21,201 nt of DNA from a virus: positions 1 through 21,201 of the IMG/VR virus record IMGVR_UViG_3300020191_000088; one strand, written 5' to 3'. Numbering within the stretch: position 1 is the first letter of the stretch; every line of letters begins with the position of its first letter. The notes beneath the pieces were generated by a model. The model made no database searches. It was not told the origin of the DNA and saw nothing but the letters and a program-made list of their open reading frames with translations. A program made the position numbers and the translations under genes. Shown piece after piece: positions 6,359 through 12,917 of the stretch.

Positions 6359-6555
6359 CACCAAAATTCACACAACTACTTGAAAAGTGCATCCTCGACG
6401 GAGTAGTTTTGGGGCACAAAAGAGCATACAAGCACAACAATGCGCCAAGTGAATCGGACATTAATCAGTCAATCGTTAATGAAGTGCTTACTGAAATATA
6501 TGAGTGGTTTGATTTTGATGACGCCAAACTAAAGGAGAAGAATCATGACCTATGA
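6355..6555 (+). CDS. Small acidic phage protein, function unknown
   Basis: A 66-residue protein starting at the ATGA overlap. Two probable helices are visible (FTQLLEKCILDGVVLGHKRA and SESDINQSIVNEVLTEIYEW), then an acidic patch FDFDDAKLKEKNHDL. The segment LTEIYEW echoes EITEIYEMG of the preceding protein, and the end AKLKEKN echoes its KIEERN. The next gene's ribosome site (AAAGGAG, 6531-6537) lies inside the codons for this end, and the two reading frames overlap by 11 bases. No known domain recognised. Confidence 0.65.
   Translation: MTPKFTQLLEKCILDGVVLGHKRAYKHNNAPSESDINQSIVNEVLTEIYEWFDFDDAKLKEKNHDL
6531..6537 (+). promoter_or_regulatory. Shine-Dalgarno AAAGGAG embedded in the upstream coding end
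   Basis: AAAGGAG lies seven bases before the ATG at 6545 and is part of the codons for A-K-L-K-E-K-N of the preceding gene. It is the second of three near-identical junctions. Confidence 0.75.
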
Positions 6556-6808
6556 AGAGTTTTTAAAGTTTGTGCCAGCCAAGTGCATTTACGAAACCCT
6601 TTACGAGGACACTGAGGGCCGACCAATACTTGTGATCAGTATGCTTGATGCATATGACATGGTAAACAAATCACAGTGCACATGGGTAGGGCTGACGGAT
6701 GCGGATTGGGAGCATATTGACAGCAAGAAAGGCACAGCTTTGAATACGTTTACACAAGGGGCGGTGTGGGCAGAAGACAAACTGAAGGAGCGCAACAATG
6801 GTTACTGA
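6545..6808 (+). CDS. Small phage protein with WVGLTDAD motif
   Basis: An 87-residue protein with a strong ribosome site seven bases before the ATG. It opens with MTYEEFLKFVP, contains a beta-like stretch GRPILVISMLDAYDM, then CTWVGLTDADWEHIDSKKG and a helical end QGAVWAEDKLKERNNGY. The W-x-G-L-T-D motif matches the gene at 6113, and the end D-K-L-K-E-R-N matches its end. Between them the two proteins differ, so if they share an ancestor they have diverged or exchanged segments. AAGGAG at 6785-6790 in the last codons serves the next gene. No function can be assigned. Confidence 0.68.
   Translation: MTYEEFLKFVPAKCIYETLYEDTEGRPILVISMLDAYDMVNKSQCTWVGLTDADWEHIDSKKGTALNTFTQGAVWAEDKLKERNNGY
6785..6790 (+). 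promoter_or_regulatory. Shine-Dalgarno AAGGAG embedded in the upstream coding end
   Basis: AAGGAG lies seven bases before the ATG at 6798 and encodes the K-E of the C-terminal D-K-L-K-E-R-N of the gene at 6545. It confirms the start of the 59-residue gene. Confidence 0.75.
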
Positions 6809-6977
6809 AAATGATGAATGGGAACGCATTGAAAGAGAGATTGCGCGGAGAAAAGAGAAAGCTGACGCCGAACTTATGGTTGTCTACTCATTGCGTCTGA
6901 CCAAAGCACAGCGCGTCAAGCTGTTGAAGTTGGGTGGGCCGCAGTGGATAAGGAATCAGATTGAACGATCTGCCTAA
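6798..6977 (+). CDS. 59-residue charged helical protein
   Basis: The ATG at 6798 overlaps the upstream gene by 11 bases and has AAGGAG at 6785-6790. The product begins MVTENDEWERIEREIARRKE, is rich in Glu, Arg and Lys, and continues ADAELMVVYSLRLTKAQR to VKLLKLGGPQWIRNQIERSA. The part L-T-K-A-Q-R-x-K-L-L-K-L-G-G-x-x-W looks like a short conserved helix-turn motif seen in small phage proteins, possibly a nucleic-acid-binding one, but I cannot name the family. Its 3' end overlaps the next gene by 17 bases. Confidence 0.62.
   Translation: MVTENDEWERIEREIARRKEKADAELMVVYSLRLTKAQRVKLLKLGGPQWIRNQIERSA
6950..6954 (+). promoter_or_regulatory. Shine-Dalgarno AAGGA deciding a TTG start
   Basis: AAGGA sits six bases before the TTG at 6961. 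Without it the coiled-coil gene at 6961-7140 would have no credible start. Confidence 0.7.
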
Positions 6978-7140
6978 CTTCGCAGCCTGGGAGCGTCAGA
7001 CGCTGGACAGGTTCGCCTCGGACGCTTACATCCGCCTTCAGCAGCAGCAAGAGGCGCTTGAGCAGCTACGTCAAGACCTAAGAGATGCTATGAACTTACT
7101 TAGGACAAAAACAACGCACGTTCGTCTTGACGGCGTTTGA
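6961..7140 (+). CDS. Small coiled-coil protein with TTG start, last gene of the plus-strand operon
   Basis: A 59-residue product read from the TTG at 6961. An AAGGA at 6950-6954, six bases upstream, supports this unusual start, as no ATG lies near. The sequence MNDLPNFAAWERQTLDRFAS, then YIRLQQQQEALEQLRQDLRD, is a typical small phage protein: a short N-terminal motif L-P-N-F-A-x-W-E and a long coiled-coil helix. It ends TKTTHVRLDGV. It begins inside the preceding gene and its last 41 bases overlap the end of the convergent lysozyme gene. Function unknown. Confidence 0.65.
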   Translation: MNDLPNFAAWERQTLDRFASDAYIRLQQQQEALEQLRQDLRDAMNLLRTKTTHVRLDGV

Positions 7141-7576
7141 CTAATCCTGGCAGAACCTTACCACCGCCCCTGGTGAACTTTAGGAACTCATCTGCCGCCG
7201 CTTCAATCTCACCCCGCAGAACCTTCTGACGGAGGGTGCTTCGCTGTACGCCGCCCAAACCGAGATTAAAAGCAAAGCTGCACAAAGCATCGTTTTGACC
7301 TTGGGTAAGTACCATAGGAAAAAGTTTGGCGATGCCAGCTTCAAATCGGATGAGATCAGCACTAAGGAGTCCATTTACTTCGGCTCCGGGAAACGTACGT
7401 TGATCTTTTGCTTGAAGCGGGTAAGCATCTCTTTGATCCAGTGGTAAACGACCTTGATCTGGGTATAAAACATGACCAACTCCTACAGTCCAAAGTTTTG
7501 CAGGGCAACGGTACGGCTTGTATCTAACACCTTCATGGTGCTTGATCATCTCTTTGCACCAAGCAGAGACTTTCAT
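7100..7576 (-). CDS. Endolysin, GH24 phage lysozyme
   Basis: A 158-residue T4-type lysozyme that cuts the N-acetylmuramic acid to N-acetylglucosamine bond of peptidoglycan. The catalytic triad motif is visible as E15-x8-C24-x5-T30 (HHEGVRYKPYRCPAKLWTVG). The middle residue is Cys where T4 lysozyme has Asp; phage members with Cys here are known and active. The second family block SFAFNLGLGGVQRSTL and the end GGGKVLPGLVKRRQDERALF are typical. I chose the ATG at 7576, which overlaps the holin stop (ATGA); the in-frame TTG at 7606 lies inside the holin gene. There is no N-terminal signal or SAR segment, so release depends on a holin. It is the last gene of the late operon. Confidence 0.92.
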   Translation of the reverse strand: MKVSAWCKEMIKHHEGVRYKPYRCPAKLWTVGVGHVLYPDQGRLPLDQRDAYPLQAKDQRTFPGAEVNGLLSADLIRFEAGIAKLFPMVLTQGQNDALCSFAFNLGLGGVQRSTLRQKVLRGEIEAAADEFLKFTRGGGKVLPGLVKRRQDERALFLS

Positions 7577-8058
7577 TTTTTGCTGAAAGCCTGACTTCCG
7601 AACCAAAAGCTAATGACGCTTGCCCAAATGATCTGAGTCTCATCGTCCCAAATATTATTCAACATGACTTGAAAGTCAACGCCGTGCTGCCACGCATAAA
7701 CAAACCCAGCAACGTCAACAAACACTAGCAGCAAGAACAACCCGTATGTGATGATTGGCCTGACCCCCGCACGGAGATTAACCATCCACTGCGATGCACC
7801 TTGACCAATAGCAATGTCATGGGCGTATAGGGCGCTGCGTTCTGCTGATGCCGCCTCTATCATCTGGCCCTCAACCCTGATCTCCTCCACCCTTTGCTGG
7901 GCTTCAAAACCAGCTTTGCGGAGTTCTAGTTCACGCTCAGTCTGGAGTCGAGCCATTGCCATTTCGTGGCTCTTATCGGCACGGTCTTGGAAAAACCCCA
8001 ACAGCTTGGGCAAGCCCCCCGCCAAGAAACTAACCAATGTAGTAATTAAAGTGATCAT
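7573..8058 (-). CDS. Holin, GTA_holin_3TM-like
   Basis: A 161-residue membrane protein. A first hydrophobic helix covers about residues 1-23 (ITLITTLVSFLAGGLPKLLG). A charged helical stretch rich in Glu, Arg and Gln runs from 25 to 75. A second hydrophobic helix spans about 100-122 (VRPIITYGLFLLLVF) and a third about 141-156, ending FWFGSQAFSKK. R-P-x-I-T-Y and F-W-F-G-S-x-x-F are familiar from the three-transmembrane holin family first noted in gene transfer agents. It would form the membrane hole that lets lysozyme out. It sits directly upstream of the lysozyme with an ATGA overlap, which supports the role. The long charged helix between the first two hydrophobic segments is part of the family. 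Confidence 0.8.
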   Translation of the reverse strand: MITLITTLVSFLAGGLPKLLGFFQDRADKSHEMAMARLQTERELELRKAGFEAQQRVEEIRVEGQMIEAASAERSALYAHDIAIGQGASQWMVNLRAGVRPIITYGLFLLLVFVDVAGFVYAWQHGVDFQVMLNNIWDDETQIIWASVISFWFGSQAFSKK

Positions 8059-8279
8059 TTTGGTTCTTCTTCATCATGTGATAGTTTGACGCCAGCAAGC
8101 AACCCAATAAACCCGCCGACAATGGTCTGAAACGCTGGGCTAATCAATTTGAATATTTCCGAGTTGTCCACTTTTTCATCAAACAGCCCAATCATCAGCA
8201 CGCCGACCATGCCAATCACAACAATGCACAAGGTCACACTGACCATCAGCGTCACGCAAAAGGTAAGTTTGGCTTTCAT
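8055..8279 (-). CDS. Two-pass membrane protein, possible second holin or antiholin
   Basis: A 74-residue protein. The ATG at 8279 overlaps the upstream stop, so I rejected the longer reading from 8327. The first hydrophobic segment, about 5-32, includes CVTLMVSVTLCIVVIGMVG. The second, about 52-66, is FQTIVGGFIGLLAG. Between them lies a short charged loop DEKVDNSEIFK, and the C-terminus is acidic (SHDEEEPK). Its size, two membrane segments and place between the coiled-coil membrane gene and the three-pass holin suggest a lysis role, such as a class II holin or a regulator of the neighbouring holin. No family motif confirms this. Confidence 0.72.
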   Translation of the reverse strand: MKAKLTFCVTLMVSVTLCIVVIGMVGVLMIGLFDEKVDNSEIFKLISPAFQTIVGGFIGLLAGVKLSHDEEEPK

Positions 8280-8530
8280 TTTCTCCAGAATTGAACAAAT
8301 GAAAACACTATCGCCGCCGCCGCCCATATGCCGACGCCACGGTTAACCCACTGATCGACTTTGCGGTCAGTACGATGCAGCATAGACTCATGGACGCTGA
8401 GTTGCGTTTCAAAAGCAACAATCTTTGCGCCCTGGTTAGCCTGCCGTTCCTCAAACAGGATCAGCTTGCCAACAGCGTCCGTCAGCTTGTCAACTTTGCT
8501 TTCCAATCGCCTAAAATCATCGTCAGTCAT
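8276..8530 (-). CDS. Coiled-coil protein with C-terminal membrane anchor, XhlA-like
   Basis: An 84-residue protein. The first 60 residues form heptad-like repeats (DFRRLESKVDKLTDAVGKLI, then ERQANQGAKIVAFETQLSVH), and KVDQWVNRGVG leads into a single C-terminal hydrophobic helix WAAAAIVFSFVQF with the end RK. This layout, a cytoplasmic coiled coil anchored at the C-terminus, resembles the haemolysin XhlA type and phage lysis-cassette proteins that share V-D-Q-W-V-N-R-G. It probably helps assemble the lysis machinery at the membrane. There is a 13-base gap to the collar fibre gene upstream. Confidence 0.75.
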   Translation of the reverse strand: MTDDDFRRLESKVDKLTDAVGKLILFEERQANQGAKIVAFETQLSVHESMLHRTDRKVDQWVNRGVGIWAAAAIVFSFVQFWRK

Positions 8531-8543
8531 TATCGGCTCCAGA

Positions 8544-9122
8544 TCAAGATTTCATAATAAACGCAAGTGCGTAGTATGGTGGCAAATTGGCGTTGGTTCC
8601 GCTGCTGCCTGTAGTGCTGTTGGCAACGGATATTCCAGTCACTGCTGATGATGTGCTGGCGGCTGATGTAGACCCGACAGGGCCACCGCCATATAAGGTT
8701 CCCGAAGCTGTTTGTTGGTCAGCACTAAATACATGAGTGTGTCCAGGGTCTGTCACAGTCGCTGTGTGGGTGTGGCTCACGACAATCGCATTGGCAGAAC
8801 CGCCCGTCGCGGCAACCGCATAAGTTGAGCCTGCGGCAATGACAAATCGGTCTAACAGGTTGGGTGTGCCGTTGGCTCCGTTGCAAAGGAACCATCCCGT
8901 TGGGATTGAACCCACACTGCCTGACCACATAATAATGCCGCCTGCAGGCACTGCGTAAACAGCTTGTGCAACATCAAGGTTCGTCCTGGCTCCGGAGGCG
9001 CTTGATGCGCCTGTGCCGCCATTTGCAATTGGCACAGCATTGACCAAACCATCTGTGGCGTCTAGCTGCCCGGTGCTGTTGAGGTTGTTCGCAAGCTGCG
9101 AAAGGTTATATGCTTGTGTCAT
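8544..9122 (-). CDS. Tail-collar domain fibre protein
   Basis: A 192-residue protein. Residues 1-50 form a short linker with I-A-N-G-G-T-G-A-S-S-A-x-G-A-R-T-N-L, a motif common in phage tail fibres. Residues about 55-95 hold the collar domain signature (PAGGIIMWSGS, then IPTGWFLCNGANGTPNLLDR and FVIAAG), as in the Phage Tail Collar family of T4 gp12. The rest is histidine- and glycine-rich (SHTHTATVTDPGHTHVF), suited to metal binding along a trimer axis. The end NLPPYYALAFIMKS is the usual closing strand. It probably binds a host surface receptor or forms the fibre tip. It starts one base inside the J-like gene stop (TGATG), so it is translationally coupled to the hub. Confidence 0.88.
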   Translation of the reverse strand: MTQAYNLSQLANNLNSTGQLDATDGLVNAVPIANGGTGASSASGARTNLDVAQAVYAVPAGGIIMWSGSVGSIPTGWFLCNGANGTPNLLDRFVIAAGSTYAVAATGGSANAIVVSHTHTATVTDPGHTHVFSADQQTASGTLYGGGPVGSTSAASTSSAVTGISVANSTTGSSGTNANLPPYYALAFIMKS

Positions 9123-12100
9123 CAGGCGGCTCCAATCCGGGCAAATGTTTGCTGATTAAATAATGTCGAGTTGTTGTTGTATGCTGTGGTCAAAATAAAG
9201 TTTGTCGCACTTGCCGTGTAATCATAACCTGACCCTTTGGTAAGGAATGCACCATTTGCATACAACTCCATTGACAACGGGTTGCTGGCGAATGGGTATG
9301 TGGTCTGCCCGGCAGTTGAATATGCTGTGGTGTTGGCAATGTTGCTCGCTGGCACACCCAAGTTGTTTTGCCAGAACTGGACGATGGACAGTTTGCCCGT
9401 CACAGCCGACGGAAACCCATCCAACACATTTCCGACCAAGTTGTAATCAATTTCGTTGATCTGCGATCCGTTTACATAGATCATTTCAAAACCATTGTTC
9501 AGCGCATAGGTGGTTGGCGAAAATGTGGTGATGGCAGCAACGTCTTGGTCAAACCGGGTGAACGGTGCATAGGTAGAACCTGCCGCCCGATACCGATAAA
9601 CCGTGTTGCCTGCTGTTGCACCTGCAATGGTTGCGGTGAAGGTGATGACTTTGGTAGTTGTGTTGATTGTGGACACCGTGTATTGAGTCGGTGTTCCTGT
9701 GTTACTAAAAGTCAGCAAATCTCCAGCGGCAATTTCAGCCCAGGGTGCGCTGCTGTAGGTGATGGAGTTGCTGGTGTTGGATGCAATCGTAATGTTTAGC
9801 GGCTCATAATATGCGCTGGTGCTTACTGCTCGCATATAAATGGTCACAATTGTTTCTCCAGCCGCGCAAGCATTAGTCATGACCACCGTGGTACTTGTCT
9901 CGGTGTACTCGGCAGAATTCAAAAGCACCCCATTTCTAAACACCAAAATATAACCAACAATGTGCGTCAACGAAAATGTTGTTTGCGCGGCTGTTGCGAT
10001 AAATACCGTTTCGGTGTAAAAGAAATCATCCTCTTGAGTAAACCCAACCACACGCCCATAAATGTCAATTGTCAAAGTGGCGGCTGCAAAATTTTTGGTA
10101 TAAATGCCAGAGCCAAAATTTAGAAAGTCGTGCAGATTGACTTTCATTGTTCCATCGGTATTGTTAGTCACCGACAAAAAACCATCATTCACGTTGTTGC
10201 CTGTTGATCCCACAAGAATAGATTGTCCGGTGCGAGCGTCCAGATCAATAAAAGTCTGCAGGCCGCCTGTGGGGTCAACTGCCGCGCCCCAAACGCTAGA
10301 GTCGTACACAGCGGTATTGCTTGGGACAAATGCGCCGCCAAGGTTGATGTAGCCAGCGTTGCCAACAGCAAAACTAAACTTGCGATTGGATCGATTCCCG
10401 TACAGCAAATAATTGTCTGTGCTGAAATTGGAACTGGCTGTGTACCATGTGTACAGCGTCGGGTCAGTTCCTCCGTTGGCTACGGTATTGTTAAACAATC
10501 CGTAGAAACCCTTGTTGCGCGGCGAATAGCTAAAACCTGATGTGCCTGTGATGTTGTCGGCGTATGCGACTGCCAAATATCTATCAACATATTGGAAAGT
10601 CGTTGGACGCCATTTTAGAACTGCCGATGCTGAAGAGAATGGACTTTTGCCAAGGCCATTCACCATGCGAACAAAGAAATACCAATCCCCACCTGGCAGC
10701 GTATTCAGCGTCACAGTCCCCATGCTCAAACTGGGCGTGTAGGGATTGCCGCCTGGATTGATAGCTGTCGTGCCTGCAAAAAGACGCTGGGATTCTGTTG
10801 GTGTTGCGTAGGCAGAATAATAGACTTCTGCGTATTGCGTAATGCCAGAACTTGCAGCGGTTACGATAACTCCAAAAGATGGCACAGCGGCAGAAGGTAA
10901 TTGATTGGTGATGGTTGGCGCAAACAAAGTGCCAAAAGCCAAAGGCGAACTGATGCCTGTGTTTGGGGCAGTTACAAACTGTGTGATGCTTATGTCATCG
11001 TAAACTGTAGGATTAAATTCCATCAACGCCAAAGTCGCGCTGATTGTTCCATCGTCGCCAAAATTCTCTACCACCTGATTGATGCGAAACAGTTTGGCAG
11101 TCCAACCATAGTTTGTGTTGGTAACGGTTACTACATCGCCAGCTTCCAACTGCAATCCAACATAATTTATGGAGCAGCGCAGGTTTAAATCCTCTCGGCC
11201 AGATTTCAAAAACCTGTTGGCCAAGTATTGCGCTCGCACGTTGTTGTTGACCAGCGGCAGGTTGATGACCTGTTTGTTGACTGGCTCATTGGAATACATA
11301 AGCGATGGATTGATGACCGCAAGGTTAAATGTGGCTGTGGCAAATGCGTCTTGCGCTGTGCCATCTGGAAACTTGACCTCTGCGATGTTGTAGCTGGACG
11401 CAATATCAGTGGGTGTGATTTGGAATGCTGAAATGATGTTGGAATCAGACAGTGCCATCGCAACGGTATAGGCTGGAGATTGGACAATCACACCCCACAG
11501 ACCAGATATTTCGTTGTACTTGACCAAGCAATCGCAGCAGCTTGCCATGAGTTGCAGATTGTTCATGATGGTCTGGTTGGTGTCCAGGGTTCCATCAAAT
11601 CTGAATCGGGCTTGCGTTTGTGGGCCTGAACTGTTTGTGTAGGCAAATGCGCCATCACTGTAAACATTCAGCGCAGTCATTGTTGCAGCATCAATGCCAG
11701 CCACCGGCACAGCCGCGCCATACCGAGTAGAGGTCAAGTAATCAGTAAAGCAATCCCCAGGTTTGGTGCGACTGTTGGTGAGTTGGAATTTGGTCTGCTG
11801 AATGCCCGTCAGGTTGGCATTCTGGTTGTACACCATTTTCATAATGGCGAACGCGCAGTTGCTCATCAGCTTGTTGTTGTCCCACTGATAGACGCAATCG
11901 ATATCTTGCATAACGGCAATTGCAGTCTGCGCGGTGTTTACCCCAGAAGATGAGCCATTCCGATAAAGATAAAAGAACAAATTGCCCGATACAGTTGTGT
12001 CGGTTAATCCGGTAGATTCGTCCAGCAGCCCGACAACTTTGGTCAAATCCGCGCCATCAAAGACGCACTTTTTACCGCCAAAATAAACATCCCCGAAAGT

Positions 12101-12463
12101 GTATGTGTCTGCTGTGCCGCCAGTTTCAGTGTTGGTGACTTCTGCCAGCGACAACACATAGTAAAGAATTTGATTGTTGGTGGTGATACTTAGGTCAGTC
12201 ACCATGCCGCCGATGTAGCCTGAGCCGTACAGCACTGGCAGTTTGTTCTCGCCAGCAGGCGGCATTTGTTGGCGATTGCCGGGATTTGCGCCAGCGGCAT
12301 TGATCGCGGCATTGTCCACGTTGGGTGCGAATGCTTTGCTGACAATCATGGACGCCACGATGTTGATGGCAAACGATGCAACTGCCATTCCCGTTGCGCC
12401 AAGCGCAGCAGCAGCCATGACCACATCGCCAAATATTGCCGTCAGAATTATTGAACTTGGCAT
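9122..12463 (-). CDS. J-like tail hub/host specificity protein with C-terminal fibre modules
   Basis: A 1113-residue protein. The N-terminus has a hydrophobic Ala/Ile-rich stretch (about 1-45), then KLPVLYGSGYIGG. A Phage-tail_3-like hub core follows, with RTKPGDCFTDYL, NNLQLMASCCDCLVKYN and, at 425-463, LRCSINYVGLQLEAGDVVTV. A fibronectin-like region spans about 510-620 (VTLNTLPGGDWYFFVRMV). The C-terminal third is fibre-like: about 819-880 reads F-x-A-T-A-x-Q-T-T-F-x-L through FRNGVLLN, and two related modules lie at about 960-1034 and 1046-1113 (IYVNGSQINEIDY; AGQTTYPF with LYANGAFL). J-type proteins form the tail tip, contact the receptor and end the tail tube. The gene is followed at once by the collar fibre and preceded by GNAT with one base between. 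Confidence 0.85.
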   Translation of the reverse strand: MPSSIILTAIFGDVVMAAAALGATGMAVASFAINIVASMIVSKAFAPNVDNAAINAAGANPGNRQQMPPAGENKLPVLYGSGYIGGMVTDLSITTNNQILYYVLSLAEVTNTETGGTADTYTFGDVYFGGKKCVFDGADLTKVVGLLDESTGLTDTTVSGNLFFYLYRNGSSSGVNTAQTAIAVMQDIDCVYQWDNNKLMSNCAFAIMKMVYNQNANLTGIQQTKFQLTNSRTKPGDCFTDYLTSTRYGAAVPVAGIDAATMTALNVYSDGAFAYTNSSGPQTQARFRFDGTLDTNQTIMNNLQLMASCCDCLVKYNEISGLWGVIVQSPAYTVAMALSDSNIISAFQITPTDIASSYNIAEVKFPDGTAQDAFATATFNLAVINPSLMYSNEPVNKQVINLPLVNNNVRAQYLANRFLKSGREDLNLRCSINYVGLQLEAGDVVTVTNTNYGWTAKLFRINQVVENFGDDGTISATLALMEFNPTVYDDISITQFVTAPNTGISSPLAFGTLFAPTITNQLPSAAVPSFGVIVTAASSGITQYAEVYYSAYATPTESQRLFAGTTAINPGGNPYTPSLSMGTVTLNTLPGGDWYFFVRMVNGLGKSPFSSASAVLKWRPTTFQYVDRYLAVAYADNITGTSGFSYSPRNKGFYGLFNNTVANGGTDPTLYTWYTASSNFSTDNYLLYGNRSNRKFSFAVGNAGYINLGGAFVPSNTAVYDSSVWGAAVDPTGGLQTFIDLDARTGQSILVGSTGNNVNDGFLSVTNNTDGTMKVNLHDFLNFGSGIYTKNFAAATLTIDIYGRVVGFTQEDDFFYTETVFIATAAQTTFSLTHIVGYILVFRNGVLLNSAEYTETSTTVVMTNACAAGETIVTIYMRAVSTSAYYEPLNITIASNTSNSITYSSAPWAEIAAGDLLTFSNTGTPTQYTVSTINTTTKVITFTATIAGATAGNTVYRYRAAGSTYAPFTRFDQDVAAITTFSPTTYALNNGFEMIYVNGSQINEIDYNLVGNVLDGFPSAVTGKLSIVQFWQNNLGVPASNIANTTAYSTAGQTTYPFASNPLSMELYANGAFLTKGSGYDYTASATNFILTTAYNNNSTLFNQQTFARIGAA

Positions 12464-12464
12464 C

Positions 12465-12917
12465 TTAGATCACCCAAAAATCTTCTAATTTCTTAAAACC
12501 AAACTTGTCATATTTCAAGTCTGGGCTGTTCACCATCTTACTGATGAAGAAAGCCGAGATGCGTTTCTGCGATTTAAGCGCATTTCCATGTTCGACGTAA
12601 GCTGCTATCAACCTGTGCGCTGCAGAGCCGCCACGGGCCTCTACGTTGATCCAAAAGGCCATCTCCATCATTACCAAATGCTTGGGACTCCAGGCACTTG
12701 GCGAAATAGCCGCCAACAGCATCCCGTCAATTTTATCTGTCTCCGCGACCAGAGCAATCCCGCGACCCGCCATTATTTCAGTCAGCACCTGGGTGATGTA
12801 AATTTCGTCATCCACCTCCTGCAAAAATTCCAGCGGTGCAAATGCGCGGTACTGCCGCAGCATCCCCAGAATTGCCGGGATGTCAAACGGGTTGGCATCT
12901 CGAATTGTGGGCCTCAT
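12465..12917 (-). CDS. GNAT family N-acetyltransferase
   Basis: A 150-residue GNAT-fold protein. The N-terminal strand and helix are seen in TIRDANPFDIPAILGMLRQY. A central strand pair follows (GIALVAETDKIDGMLLAAIS), then MMEMAFWINVEARGGSAAHRL. The A-R-G-G-S-A-A-H-R-L stretch fits the acetyl-CoA pyrophosphate-binding loop, with the first position of the usual Q/R-x-x-G-x-G/A replaced. The C-terminus has SPDLKYDKFGFKKLEDFW, typical of GNAT ends. It would move an acetyl group from acetyl-CoA to an amine. The substrate is unknown: a tail protein and a host protein are both possible. GNAT genes inside tail operons, just before the hub gene, occur in several phages. It overlaps the upstream gene by four bases (ATGA). 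Confidence 0.85.
   Translation of the reverse strand: MRPTIRDANPFDIPAILGMLRQYRAFAPLEFLQEVDDEIYITQVLTEIMAGRGIALVAETDKIDGMLLAAISPSAWSPKHLVMMEMAFWINVEARGGSAAHRLIAAYVEHGNALKSQKRISAFFISKMVNSPDLKYDKFGFKKLEDFWVI

Noticed and set aside
7138-7170. Possible CACC/GGTG hairpin after the plus-strand operon as a terminator
   Set aside because: Only four pairs, no T-run, and it lies within the lysozyme coding sequence.
9368-9799. Plus-strand 143-codon ORF opposite the hub gene, with many cysteines
   Set aside because: A shadow of the hub coding frame; low-complexity Cys/Arg/Gly content, no ribosome site, and the opposite strand encodes clear fibre modules.
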